From positions 124,001 through 188,000 of the forward strand of contig NZ_JAMXIC010000006.1 in the NCBI RefSeq assembly GCF_027587375.1: a DNA stretch of 64,000 bases, read 5' to 3'. Under the pieces are notes generated by a model. That model was not told where the DNA came from and searched no databases. It was given only the letters and a program-made list of their open reading frames with translations. Every line of letters starts with the position of its first letter. The first letter of the stretch is position 1. This stretch comes from Arthrobacter sp. B2a2-09. GTDB taxonomy: Bacteria > Actinomycetota > Actinomycetes > Actinomycetales > Micrococcaceae. The translations under genes were made by a program, and so were the position numbers. Below are positions 26,914-35,907 of the stretch, in pieces.

Positions 26914-28500
26914 TCAGAAGTCGTAGTGGAAGGAATTCGTTGCAATCCCAGGTCCATTCAAGCCATACGTCAAGGTGTGGACGTCCTGGTCCACGATTCT
27001 GACGGTGAGCCCGAACTTCAGTTCGCCGGGTTGCACCGAGCTTGTCGCGCAGCTGATGCTGGAGGGATCCAGTGGCTTCGCCGAGCAGCTCCATCCCGCA
27101 GGGGCAGTTACGGAGCCGCTTGAAATTGTGCCAGGGGCGTTGATCGAGAAGTCGGCGGTGGCATTCCCGAATCCTCGAGACAGGGTGAATACGGTCTCGA
27201 GTGTTGCCGTCGTGGGTTCCGCGCCCGAGTCCGTCCGGCTCGCTTTACCGCTGACTTTCCCACGATTTGCCGTCGGCGTGGGAGCCGGCGTCGGTGTCGG
27301 CGTCGGCGACGGGGTCCGCACCGGAACGGGAACGGGTATGGGCGTGCCGGTGGGCGCGGGCACTCGTGCCGGCACCGGCGCCGCAAAGAGGGGTTCAGTG
27401 ATCACAGGCGACGCCGGCTCGTCCGGCAGCGGCTGAAGCGGCGGGGGCGCTTCGGAGGCAGCGGGGGTGGGCGACTGGGCCTGTGACGGCGCAGGTGTCG
27501 GCCGGGCAGACCGGGTTGTTTGTATCTCGGCGTCCTGATACCCCTGTGGTGCCGGCTGGCCGGTCAGGACCTGGACCAAGCCGACAGCTCCCACGACCAG
27601 CCCCACGGCGAGGGTAGCGAGGACAGACATAAACAAGGGCTGTGAGAGCTTGCCCACCCCGGGTGCCGCCGGCACCGAATGAAACTGCCCTGCAACGCCC
27701 AGTCCCGAGGCGCCGCTTCCCCAGGCAGCCAACGGGACGCCTGTTATCAATGGCAGGAGCACGGCCCGCATGGTTGCCTGCACGTCCCCGAGCTCCAGCA
27801 GCACGGCCGTGCACTTGGCGCACCCGTCAAGGTGATCCCGGACTTTTGCCTCGGCGTGTTTGGACAGGCCTCCGCGAACATAAGATCCGAGCTGGGGGAC
27901 GACCTTCGTGCAGGCACCTTGCGGAGTCTCGTTGACGTGCATCTGCAAATACTGTCTGCGCAACCCTTCCCGCGCCCGCACGCCCAGTGCGGAGACAGCG
28001 TTGGGGGAGAGCCCGAGGATCGGAGCGACGACGGCGGGTTTCATCCGTTCCACGTCCAGGTACCACAGCGCCGATTGCCATCGTTCCGGCAGTGATCGGA
28101 AGGCACGGGCCACGGTGTGAGATTCGAAGGCCTGGATGACGGGATCGTCCGGTGTCATTTTGTGGTCAAGAACAGACTCGTCGCCGGTCGGCAGGGAGCG
28201 GCGGGCATTCCGGTTCCTATGGTGGGAAAGCCGTGTCACCGCGGACAACAAGTACCCGCGGAAGAATTGCTCGGGCCCTTTGCCCGCGACAAGGCTCTGC
28301 AGGACCGACCGGAATGCTTCGGCGACGACGTCGTCGGCATCGCTGAGGTTGTCAACGTTTTTGCGGGCGACGGTAGAAGCGATGGAGACATGGCGAGCGT
28401 AGAGCCCGTCATAGGCATCCAGATTTCCACCGCGGACCATGGCGATTAGTTGACCGTCGCTGACAGCGTCGGCCTTTGAAGAGGTAGTACTAGGCGCCAT
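26914..28500 (-). CDS. ECF-type sigma factor fused to membrane anti-sigma and surface domain
   Basis: 528 aa from ATG 28500 (TAGGGAAG box; ATG 28545 also in frame). In order: sigma region 2 (about 25-95, NLDAYDGLYARH to YLLSAVTRL), sigma region 4 (about 130-185, SLPERWQSALW to LSPNAVSALGVRAREGL), a zinc-binding anti-sigma motif HxxxCxxC (H223, C227, C230), one membrane helix (about 290-312), a Pro/Thr-rich stalk (about 320-420) and a C-terminal beta-rich outside domain with two cysteines. Sigma and anti-sigma activities are thus in one polypeptide. Lying after pilin and sortase genes, it may sense the cell surface and release its sigma part by proteolysis; this is inference. Confidence 0.85.
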   Translation of the reverse strand: MAPSTTSSKADAVSDGQLIAMVRGGNLDAYDGLYARHVSIASTVARKNVDNLSDADDVVAEAFRSVLQSLVAGKGPEQFFRGYLLSAVTRLSHHRNRNARRSLPTGDESVLDHKMTPDDPVIQAFESHTVARAFRSLPERWQSALWYLDVERMKPAVVAPILGLSPNAVSALGVRAREGLRRQYLQMHVNETPQGACTKVVPQLGSYVRGGLSKHAEAKVRDHLDGCAKCTAVLLELGDVQATMRAVLLPLITGVPLAAWGSGASGLGVAGQFHSVPAAPGVGKLSQPLFMSVLATLAVGLVVGAVGLVQVLTGQPAPQGYQDAEIQTTRSARPTPAPSQAQSPTPAASEAPPPLQPLPDEPASPVITEPLFAAPVPARVPAPTGTPIPVPVPVRTPSPTPTPTPAPTPTANRGKVSGKASRTDSGAEPTTATLETVFTLSRGFGNATADFSINAPGTISSGSVTAPAGWSCSAKPLDPSSISCATSSVQPGELKFGLTVRIVDQDVHTLTYGLNGPGIATNSFHYDF

Positions 28501-28563
28501 AACCGGCTTCCCTACGAGCATAAATATTTCCGACCATATAGACACAGTGGCCGGACCCGGAAC

Positions 28564-29592
28564 TTATGACGCAGTTTTGGAATATTTTCTCAAGGGGGCA
28601 CGGGACGCCGACTTCACGGGGTGTTCACGATGTCGAGGTCCCTGCGCATATCTCAAGATAGCGGGGGCCAAGTAGAAGGCGAGCAGGCCCCCGATGAAGT
28701 AGACAGCCCAAAACGGGAATCCGATGTTGGTTTGGCGTCCTGCGAGGGTTTTCTGTTCCGGCGCGTCTTTGGGGATGTCTGCGATCCGGGAGGCATGGAC
28801 CAAGAGCCGGTGGGAGTTCACTCCAATGGGGGTGCACGTGATCAGGGTGATTTGATCCTCGCCGGCGACTACTTTCAGGGAAGAGATGTCGTCCGGTTTG
28901 ACCACCTCGATCTTGTTCACCTTGTACAGGAAGGTGTGGTCCATGACTTCGGTGGAGAAGATGTCGCCGATTTTGGCGCTGTGGAGCGGGGTGAAGAGTT
29001 CAGCGTTGGGGATTCCCGAGTGTGATGTCAGGACGCTCTGTGTACCCGGTCCTCCGACGGGAAGGGAGGATCCGTAGAGGTGGCCGACTCCTTTGGCCAG
29101 GACGTCGTCGCTGGTTCCGTGGAAGATCGGCAGATCGATGTTCAGGGAGGGGTAGCGGAGTCTGCCGATCACCTCGTCGTTGGCGACGTTCAGTTGGCTT
29201 TGGTAGTCCTTCAGTTGCCCTTCCAACGCCGGGGTGGGGGCTTGGGTGGAGTAGGGGTCACGCAGCTGTCCGGCGGGGATCCGGGAGTTGTATTCGCGCG
29301 CACGGTCCAACACTTTCGTCCTAGCCGAGGGGTCAAGCTGTTCGACGTCCTGCGCGTATCCGGATAGTTGGCTGTTGTGGGATATGGAGCTGAACCAGTC
29401 CGCTGCCTGCGGGTAGAGGACCAGGCCCAGCCCGATGGCCGCGATGACCATCATGGTCACGAATCTCCGGTCAATACGGCCGCGCCGGATGCTTGTGCGC
29501 CCGCGGAGTACCTTGCGGGTTCTGCGGCGACGAGGGGGGCCTTCTGGGCCGGGTTCGGAACCCTCCATGAATTCTTCGAGGGTTTGAGTCAT
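28564..29592 (-). CDS. Class C (pilin-polymerising) sortase
   Basis: 342 aa from ATG 29592, chosen for its AAGAGG box; a start 15 codons upstream would run into the hairpin. A basic cytoplasmic N-terminus is followed by a membrane helix (about 44-62), a helical region with a DPY lid (112-114), and the sortase barrel with His191 (TSHSG), Cys253 (LITCTPIG) and Arg262 (HRLLVHA). A C-terminal membrane helix (about 292-313) follows. The lid and second membrane helix mark pilus-assembling class C enzymes, which join pilins through LPxTG threonine and a pilin lysine. Its substrates are probably the next two genes upstream. Confidence 0.93.
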   Translation of the reverse strand: MTQTLEEFMEGSEPGPEGPPRRRRTRKVLRGRTSIRRGRIDRRFVTMMVIAAIGLGLVLYPQAADWFSSISHNSQLSGYAQDVEQLDPSARTKVLDRAREYNSRIPAGQLRDPYSTQAPTPALEGQLKDYQSQLNVANDEVIGRLRYPSLNIDLPIFHGTSDDVLAKGVGHLYGSSLPVGGPGTQSVLTSHSGIPNAELFTPLHSAKIGDIFSTEVMDHTFLYKVNKIEVVKPDDISSLKVVAGEDQITLITCTPIGVNSHRLLVHASRIADIPKDAPEQKTLAGRQTNIGFPFWAVYFIGGLLAFYLAPAILRYAQGPRHREHPVKSASRAPLRKYSKTAS

Positions 29593-29621
29593 TGGGGCCT
29601 CTTGCTTTGATGGACGGGAGC

Positions 29622-29660
29622 GGTGTGGGGCATCCACCGCGTTGGTGGATGCCCCACACC
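29622..29660 (-). terminator. 17-bp perfect hairpin between pilin and sortase genes
   Basis: GGTGTGGGGCATCCACC (29622-29638) and its exact complement (29644-29660) enclose a 5-base loop. It sits between the pilin stop (29694) and sortase start (29592). No T-run follows on the minus strand, so it may attenuate rather than end transcription, or protect pilin mRNA, keeping pilin in excess over sortase. Confidence 0.75.
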
Positions 29661-29693
29661 CTGCATCAAGGGGTGCAGATCACCGAGGGATGC

Positions 29694-31163
29694 TTACTTT
29701 GCCTCGGTGCGCCTCCGACGGCCTGTGACCAAGAACAGACCGGCACCTGCCAGCACGAGAATCCCGCCGGTGGTCAGGGCCCAGGTTCCCACACCACCGG
29801 TGAACGGCAACTGGAATCCGGCGTTCGCCAGGACATTTCCGATGGTCACTGTCACGACCGCGGGGTCAGAGCTGGTGACCGTGGTCTGAACCGGCTGGGC
29901 GAGCAGCTCGTACCCGGCAGGGGCCTTGGTCTCCACCAGCCAGTACGCCTGGTAGCCGGTCTGGCCGGGGCTTACCGCAACCCCGTTGGCCCAGTTGGAG
30001 TAGCGCAGGCCGGAGATCACGAGGTTTCCGGTCGCATCGGTGGTCCAGGAGCTAACGCCGGCGACGGTGATCGCGTTGGTGCCGGCCAGGGCATCGGCCT
30101 GGGTCGGGTACACCGAGAACGCGGCGCCGGCCAAGGCCGCGGAGCTCTTGGAGTCCTGCTTGTGAAGGACGATGTCGCCCCACTTGGTAATCACCGGGGG
30201 AGTGACGACCGGACCGCCGGGCTGGCCCGGGGTGATGTTGAAGCTGGCCGCGTTCGGGTAGACGTTGGCCGTGTTCGAGATTTGGCCGACCGCGTTCACT
30301 GTGGTGTTCACGGTAACGACGACCTTGGCCGTGGGGTTAGCAGCGAGGATGGCGCGGCCGCTGGCGGTGAAGTCGACCGTGAGGGTGTTCGTGGCCGCGT
30401 TGAACGCGATGGTGTAGTCCGTGTTCAACGTGAGAGTGGCGCCGTTGGAGAGCGCGACCGTCGAGTTTGTGTACGTCAGTTTAGGGTCGAGTTGGTCGGT
30501 GATCCGGTAGCCATCGATCGGGTTGACGTTGGGGATGCCGCCCGTGATGGTCCACTTCACACTGTCGCCGAGCTTGATGGCGGAGGTATCGGTGACGGTC
30601 TTCGTCGCGGTGGTGACGGCGTTCTTGGGGTAGACGTTGACGTTGTACATCCAGTTGTTCTCGTTCACGGGGTCCGTCAGGGGAAGGGTCACCAGGAACG
30701 GAGCCGAGGGAGTGACGCCGGCAGGGTAGCCGGTCTCCGTCACCAGGTACAGGCCCAGGGGAAGGTTCCCCAGAGTCCCTGTTCCGCTCGCGTCCGTCGT
30801 GACCGTCGAGCCCGGGGTCGACGCCTGCGCCGCGGCCTGGGCCGGTGTCAGGGCCGCCGCCGTAGCCCAGCCCGCATTCGTCGTCAGGTCAATGTTGTTG
30901 ACCTTCTGCACCGTGAACGTGACCCCGGCCATGGGCGTCAGGCCCGCTAGCTGGGCGGGAGTCAGGGCCGTTCCGTTGTTGGGCAGGTTGGTCGGCGTGG
31001 CCGGCGTCTGGTACTTGTGGATGGTCAGCGTACCCGTCTGGGACGGATCGACGTTGGCAATGTTCGCCGCGTTTGCACCCCCGGCCCCGAGGGCAAGCAT
31101 TGCTGCTGAGGCAATTGCAGCCAGCGAAGCAACGATTGTGCGCCTCACCTTCGATGATTTCAT
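29694..31163 (-). CDS. Major pilin, SpaA/FimA type, LPFTG-anchored
   Basis: 489 aa. A Sec signal peptide (about 1-33, cut near ANA) is followed by an N-terminal domain, then the pilin motif YPKN (178-181) with Lys180 as the likely cross-linking residue. A middle isopeptide domain follows (about 185-320). The C-terminal SpaA-type domain has an E-box YWLVETKAPAGY (407-418, Glu411). The sorting signal LPFTG (452-456), hydrophobic helix and RRRR tail complete it. These are the marks of a backbone pilin polymerised by class C sortase. The ATG overlaps the stop of the large upstream gene (ATGA) and has its own AAAGGA site. Confidence 0.95.
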   Translation of the reverse strand: MKSSKVRRTIVASLAAIASAAMLALGAGGANAANIANVDPSQTGTLTIHKYQTPATPTNLPNNGTALTPAQLAGLTPMAGVTFTVQKVNNIDLTTNAGWATAAALTPAQAAAQASTPGSTVTTDASGTGTLGNLPLGLYLVTETGYPAGVTPSAPFLVTLPLTDPVNENNWMYNVNVYPKNAVTTATKTVTDTSAIKLGDSVKWTITGGIPNVNPIDGYRITDQLDPKLTYTNSTVALSNGATLTLNTDYTIAFNAATNTLTVDFTASGRAILAANPTAKVVVTVNTTVNAVGQISNTANVYPNAASFNITPGQPGGPVVTPPVITKWGDIVLHKQDSKSSAALAGAAFSVYPTQADALAGTNAITVAGVSSWTTDATGNLVISGLRYSNWANGVAVSPGQTGYQAYWLVETKAPAGYELLAQPVQTTVTSSDPAVVTVTIGNVLANAGFQLPFTGGVGTWALTTGGILVLAGAGLFLVTGRRRRTEAK

Positions 31164-34100
31164 CGTGTTCCTTTCGTGTTGTCCCCAGGGAGATGCACGG
31201 AGATACTCTCAGCAATCTGGGTATGTGGGGTTTTGTCCGCTCGCCTGATAACGATGAGGGCGAGCGAAATCATGAGGAGGAGGATCCCCAGAAGGGCGCC
31301 CCCGAAGGGGCCGGCATAGCCTGGGCCGCCGGCGGCTGGAAGCTTGACGGCCGCCATGTCCAGGACGGTGATGGTCACGCCGTTTGCTGTCACGGAGGTG
31401 CCCGCGGTGGCCGGGTCCAAGGTGATGCTGCCGTTGGCCGCTACGGTGAACTTCACGGGAGTCGCCAGCAGCGAGTAGCCGTTCGGGGCCGTGGTCTCAA
31501 GCAGCCAGTACGTTCCCGGAAGCAGGTTCCTGGCCTCTACCAGTCCGGGAGATCCGGACACAGTGCTGTTGACGCCGATCAGGGTTGTGCCCATTTGCCC
31601 GGCAGCATCGTTGTGGATCTCAAAGCTCGAGCCGGTCAGCGGGACGGTGGAACCCTGGGTTGGACCAGGTCCTGCCTTCTGCACGAACAGGTGGCCCGTG
31701 GTGGGGTTGGTGGTGAAACACGCCGGGTCAAGCGGCGCCGGGTTTCCGGTGACGCATCGTGCCGGCGGGATGACACCGTTGCCCGTTGCCCCGTTCTTCA
31801 GGGTGACGAGCCACGCATTCGTGTTGACCGTCACCGAGTAGGTCAACACCGCCGTGCCGTTGCCCGGGAGGGTGAAAGAAGGTGTGATCAGCTTGTTACC
31901 GGCGCCAGGATCCGCAACCGCGAGGGGTGTGCCGCCGTTGATGGTCAGCTTCGCCGACCCGGCGGTGAACGTGGCGTTGTTCAAGACCTGGCTCAGGTCA
32001 TCGCTGAGGATGACACCGGTGATGGGATTCACGGTGGAACTGGTGGCAGTCACCGAGTAGGTGATCACCCGGTTTGCGCTAGGGTCGCCCGGATTGATGT
32101 AAGTTCCTGAAGCAGGGGACGCGGTCTTGCCCAGTGTCCACGAGCCCACGGGATTGACGGTGCAGGTAGTGCTGCCGGCCGGGCAGGACGTCGGGGGAGT
32201 GATGATGGTCGAGGGCGTCAGGTAGTTCTCGATCGAGGCATTGCCCAGGCTGCCGTCGCTATTGACCTTCACCTGATAGGTCACCACGCTCTTCGTGCCG
32301 GCCGACACGGTGCCGGTGATGCCCAGGGTCTTCGTTGCTGCACCCGAGTTGTTCGCGACAACCAAGGGAATCCCGCTCGTGGTAGTCGTGGTGATGGAGT
32401 TGGCCACGAAGGTTGTGTCGTCCAGGACGTTCCCGAGCCAGTCGGTGTAACCGATGGCAGCGGGAGCAGTACCGGCGGTGTTGTCGAAAGTCAACGTGTA
32501 CGTGAGAACCTGCCCGGGTTGGACCATGGTCCCGGCCGTCGGATTCACGCTCTTGGAGGCCACCAGATTGGAAGCGGGCGGCGTATCGCAGGCGGCGTTG
32601 TCCGTCGTCGGGCCCTGCTCCTGGCCCGCAGGCAGGGCCGCTGAGTTGAACAGGCCGGTCCCGGGGCCGGCGCAGGCGGTCGCCTGCGAGGTGTTCGTGA
32701 AGTGGAACGTCACCGCGAGGTTGAAAGTCTGCGTGACCCCCGCACCGATGCCGGAACCCGCGGGGGCGAGCGTGTAGGGTCCGGCGGTCGACGACGAGCC
32801 GCCGGCAGGGGCCCCGGTCCCGGACGTCGTCCAGACGGCGCCAGTGGGGGCCAGATTCGAAGCGAACGCCGGGGTGTCGGTCAGTGCACCGTACGCGCCG
32901 GCAACTGAGCCGCTGTTGGCGATGGTAATGGTGTAGTTGGCGAGGTAGGTGCCGTTCGTATCCGGGCCGGTAACGGTACCCGTCTGTTTCGCGACGTTGA
33001 TAATGGGCAGTGCGTTGTTTGACAAGGTGCAGGTGATGTTCGCCCCAACCACCGGCGTGATGGCAAGGGAACCGGTGTACGCGGCGCCGTTGGGCAGACC
33101 GGTCTGGAGCCCGAACGAGTCCGTACAGGTGACGGTGCCGGAATAGTTCGCAAGGTTGGTCGTCCCGGCGGCCGCTTCGGTCAGGGTGTACGTTGTTCCG
33201 GCCGACGCAATGTAGGCCCCTGTGGTGCCGGTTCCGGGCGTGACGGTTGACCCCGCGCCGGCCGTGGTCGAGTTCGCGGGGTTGTTGACCACCGTGCCTG
33301 TCGCCCCGCCGGTGCGGATCTGCATCGTGAACTGGTCCGTTGCCGCCTCGCGCGGTGCTCCGAGCGCCTTGATCAGGGTAATCCGCGGCGCGCGGACGAC
33401 AAGGGTGGCGTTCGCCGGCGGGTTGAGGTTGGTCGCGATGTTCCCGGGTCCGTTGACATACGTCCCCTCCGCGGCTGCTGTCACGTTGAACGTGATGGTG
33501 CAGGACGATTGGCCCTGGGCGAGGTCACCGCCCGTGGCTGTGAAGACACTCGACCCGACGGTTCCTGTTTTGACGAATGGGGCGCCCGTGACTTGGGTGC
33601 AGGTTCCGCCGATGGCGGGATTCGGGGCGATCACGAGTCCGGCGGGCAGGGTATCGGTGATGCTCCAGTCGGTCTTTGCGTTCAGCTCGCTGGTATTGGT
33701 GATTGTGAGTGTGGTCGTGGACGTTTGGCCCGGTGCGATCAGGGCGGGCAAGAAGGACTTGTCCAGCTGGGGCGTGACATCTACGAGTTTGATGTTGCTG
33801 AATGCGCCGTCGTTGCCGTTGGTAGTGCCATTCGTGTTGTACATTTCCAGGCCGATGCTGGTGCCGGTGGCTTGGAACGACTGGTTGGTGGTCATCGACG
33901 CGAGGTTCACTGTTTTGGTGACGGTCCCAAACGCTCCGCCGACATTACTTGTCACCGACTGGGTGTATGTCGTGACGTTGGGGCTTGTGGCAGTTGAACA
34001 GCCGTTGAGCGGGGTGCCCAGGTTGCTGATGACCGCGCCGGTGACTGGATCCACGGTGGCGAACTGGTATCCAGGGTCAGCGCCTGGCATGCCGCAGTTT

Positions 34101-34813
34101 ATGTACGCGGTGTTGACGCTGAACGCGTAGTAGTGACCGGGGATCGTCGTGATCGGCTGGACGGTCTTGAACATGACGCTGCCGGTGGCGACATTCGGGC
34201 CGACAGGCAGGATGTCACAGGTTCCGCCTGTCGATGAGGTGGACTGGCATTCGGTGTAGGAGCTCACCACGTTGTAGCTCGAAGGAGAAGCCGGGGCGAA
34301 CTGCTGCCCCATCGCCAATGCCAACATCCTAAGGAACTGGTAACTGCGGACCCCGGAGAAGTCTGAGCACCGGCCGTTGACCCCTGAGTCAGAGGCGCTC
34401 GTACCCGACTGAGCCCAAGAGGGGGTGGTCGAGTTGGAGTAATTCAGAATGAGACCGTTGCAGCGGCTGCCGTTGATCCATTGGGGCGATCCCGTATAAG
34501 TCTGGCCGGTCGAACCCACATACGTCGTTGATCCGGCTGCTGAGTACGACTTTGCCCCGGTTGCCGTTGTATTCGGAAGATTGTTGAAGTCCTCGGTGTA
34601 GATGGGCGTACCCGTCTGGGGTACCCCTGGTGTACCCGGCGTCGTCGCATACGCGGGTCCCAGCCCGCTGAAGGACAACATGGTCGCAAAGATCGCCATA
34701 ACAGCGAAAAACGCCGCTGACTTGGGGTGCAACCGTGACCGGGCTCGGAATGCCTTCACGGGCCACCTGCTTGAGGCCTTCTTGAAGATCTTCAGGAAAT
34801 TCCAGACAGTCAT
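31160..34813 (-). CDS. Very large tip pilin / adhesin with DUF11-like repeats
   Basis: About 1217 aa from ATG 34813; a GTG at 34888 would add 25 residues. A long basic N-region and signal helix ending near AYA are followed by an N-terminal lectin- or adhesin-like domain (about 55-350) with several Cys. Several DUF11-type beta domains come next (about 350-1040, for example PGQTSTTTLTITNTSELNA). A SpaA-type domain has an E-box-like YWLLETTAPNGY. The sorting signal is LPAAG (about 1158-1162), then a membrane helix, RR and an extra 26-residue tail. Position before the backbone pilin and size suggest the pilus tip adhesin. Confidence 0.88.
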   Translation of the reverse strand: MTVWNFLKIFKKASSRWPVKAFRARSRLHPKSAAFFAVMAIFATMLSFSGLGPAYATTPGTPGVPQTGTPIYTEDFNNLPNTTATGAKSYSAAGSTTYVGSTGQTYTGSPQWINGSRCNGLILNYSNSTTPSWAQSGTSASDSGVNGRCSDFSGVRSYQFLRMLALAMGQQFAPASPSSYNVVSSYTECQSTSSTGGTCDILPVGPNVATGSVMFKTVQPITTIPGHYYAFSVNTAYINCGMPGADPGYQFATVDPVTGAVISNLGTPLNGCSTATSPNVTTYTQSVTSNVGGAFGTVTKTVNLASMTTNQSFQATGTSIGLEMYNTNGTTNGNDGAFSNIKLVDVTPQLDKSFLPALIAPGQTSTTTLTITNTSELNAKTDWSITDTLPAGLVIAPNPAIGGTCTQVTGAPFVKTGTVGSSVFTATGGDLAQGQSSCTITFNVTAAAEGTYVNGPGNIATNLNPPANATLVVRAPRITLIKALGAPREAATDQFTMQIRTGGATGTVVNNPANSTTAGAGSTVTPGTGTTGAYIASAGTTYTLTEAAAGTTNLANYSGTVTCTDSFGLQTGLPNGAAYTGSLAITPVVGANITCTLSNNALPIINVAKQTGTVTGPDTNGTYLANYTITIANSGSVAGAYGALTDTPAFASNLAPTGAVWTTSGTGAPAGGSSSTAGPYTLAPAGSGIGAGVTQTFNLAVTFHFTNTSQATACAGPGTGLFNSAALPAGQEQGPTTDNAACDTPPASNLVASKSVNPTAGTMVQPGQVLTYTLTFDNTAGTAPAAIGYTDWLGNVLDDTTFVANSITTTTTSGIPLVVANNSGAATKTLGITGTVSAGTKSVVTYQVKVNSDGSLGNASIENYLTPSTIITPPTSCPAGSTTCTVNPVGSWTLGKTASPASGTYINPGDPSANRVITYSVTATSSTVNPITGVILSDDLSQVLNNATFTAGSAKLTINGGTPLAVADPGAGNKLITPSFTLPGNGTAVLTYSVTVNTNAWLVTLKNGATGNGVIPPARCVTGNPAPLDPACFTTNPTTGHLFVQKAGPGPTQGSTVPLTGSSFEIHNDAAGQMGTTLIGVNSTVSGSPGLVEARNLLPGTYWLLETTAPNGYSLLATPVKFTVAANGSITLDPATAGTSVTANGVTITVLDMAAVKLPAAGGPGYAGPFGGALLGILLLMISLALIVIRRADKTPHTQIAESISVHLPGDNTKGTR

Positions 34814-35113
34814 CAGGAACCGCCCCTGATCCCAGGCCTTGCTGTGGTGAATTTGCTCAATATCACCGGACACCTCACTAGTAGTCACGACCGGGCCTGC
34901 GCCCGGAACTTCGAATCTGACTGGTTAGTGTCGGCACCGGCAGAACGTGACGTGGGTCCGGTAGGAAACTCTCAATTTTTTCGGGGGCTCCTGAGATTCG
35001 CCACGTACCATCCGCAAAACGGCATGGCAGGGCCGCATCACTCCTGTGCCAGTAGCTCTGGGTCGATCGAACTGCTCTGTGCACCCGAGTGGGATCCGGA
35101 GTGTATGCAGAGG
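34814..35113 (-). promoter_or_regulatory. 300-bp gap upstream of the pilus genes
   Basis: No convincing gene is seen; small frames here lack start signals. It probably carries the pilus promoter. A tight hairpin CCGGGC-CTGC-GCCCGG is at 34891-34906, just before the alternative GTG start at 34888. An A/T-rich patch lies near 34975. No known riboswitch consensus was recognised. Confidence 0.4.
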
Positions 35114-35602
35114 CTATTCGGGCAAGGAAATGGGCGTGATGGCGTCGTGTTCATCCCAGAGTTTCGTCCCGGAGGCGGTCTCGGCGTGGACAGCCATGGC
35201 GCTGATGAGCTCTCCCGCATGTCGTTGGTCGTTTTCGGTGACGACATACGTGAAGACGAGCTCGGTTTCCCCTCCGGCGGGTATCGGGCCGAGGCTCAAG
35301 ATCGACGGGCCGGTCGTGTAGTGCAGTTTTTCCATTCCTGCGTTGGTGAAGGACCGCAGGACAAGAACGACGGTGGTGAGCTCTTCCCCGGAGTCATTGA
35401 TGATCCAGGCGGAATAGGCCAAGGGGTCGTGAGGAGTCGCGGTGGCCTTGTCCGCGTAGTGAACCAGGCGTACCCCGGTACTGTTCAGCGGACGCACCAA
35501 GAAGACCCTGGAAGCGGTGGCATCCGATGGATGCGACGCGTGTTTGGTTTCGTGGGGTTGTCGTCTAAGTCGCTTCTGCGGACTGCCTGGTAGATGCAGC
35601 AT
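35114..35602 (-). CDS. Protein of unknown function with DUF11/CARDB-like domain
   Basis: 162 aa from ATG 35602, whose first bases overlap the TAA of the gene before it (TAATG). The N-terminal 40 residues are basic and probably disordered. Residues about 60-160 form a beta-rich domain (YSAWIINDSGEEL, LSLGPIPAGGETELVFTYVV) resembling the conserved-repeat domains of surface proteins. No signal peptide is visible, so it may be cytoplasmic despite the domain type. It is the last of three coupled genes directly upstream of the pilus genes. Function unknown. Confidence 0.6.
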   Translation of the reverse strand: MLHLPGSPQKRLRRQPHETKHASHPSDATASRVFLVRPLNSTGVRLVHYADKATATPHDPLAYSAWIINDSGEELTTVVLVLRSFTNAGMEKLHYTTGPSILSLGPIPAGGETELVFTYVVTENDQRHAGELISAMAVHAETASGTKLWDEHDAITPISLPE

Positions 35603-35907
35603 TAGACCCGCCTCGCGAAAAGGGTGATCAGCCATTTGTTCCTCAGCCGTTCCGCCCGGTGGCGCCCGCGGACGGGTACCTGGTCGACGACGTTCTCAGG
35701 AGGTGTTATCGGTTCGGGGACCGTGTCTATTGACGATGTGAATCGCCGCGTGCCCGTTTCGGCGTCTTGAACGCTGACCGTGTCTCTGCTTTCGAGGGTG
35801 CGAACAGCATCGATGATGGCAATGAGCCGTAGTGAGCCCCCGTCCACGCGTCGGGCCATGCTCGCGGCCGAAGGGAGCAGATTCGTCGGACTTTCGTAGC
35901 ATGTCAT
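35602..35907 (-). CDS. Small hypothetical protein
   Basis: 101 aa, not recognised. The start ATG overlaps the stop of the preceding gene (ATGA) and its own stop overlaps the next start (TAATG), so it is surely translated as part of the set. It has a neutral N-terminal half (SLRLIAIIDAVRTLESRDTVSVQDAETG) and a basic C-terminus rich in Arg (RGRHRAERLRNKWLITLFARR). There is no signal peptide or clear membrane helix. Confidence 0.6.
   Translation of the reverse strand: MTCYESPTNLLPSAASMARRVDGGSLRLIAIIDAVRTLESRDTVSVQDAETGTRRFTSSIDTVPEPITPPENVVDQVPVRGRHRAERLRNKWLITLFARRV

Noticed and set aside
27240..27400. Repetitive GTCGGC/GCCGGC tract that could be taken for a tandem-repeat or CRISPR-like array
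   Set aside because: It encodes the Pro/Thr-rich stalk of the sigma/anti-sigma fusion. There are no regular spacers.
29592..30950. Plus-strand frame of 452 codons opposite the major pilin
   Set aside because: Low-complexity Gly/Arg/Val product, while the minus strand encodes a pilin with signal peptide, E-box and LPFTG.
34889..35113. c-di-GMP riboswitch before the pilus genes, suggested by the GGDEF-like neighbour
   Set aside because: No GEMM consensus or recognisable aptamer core on the minus strand; only a simple GC hairpin at 34891-34906.
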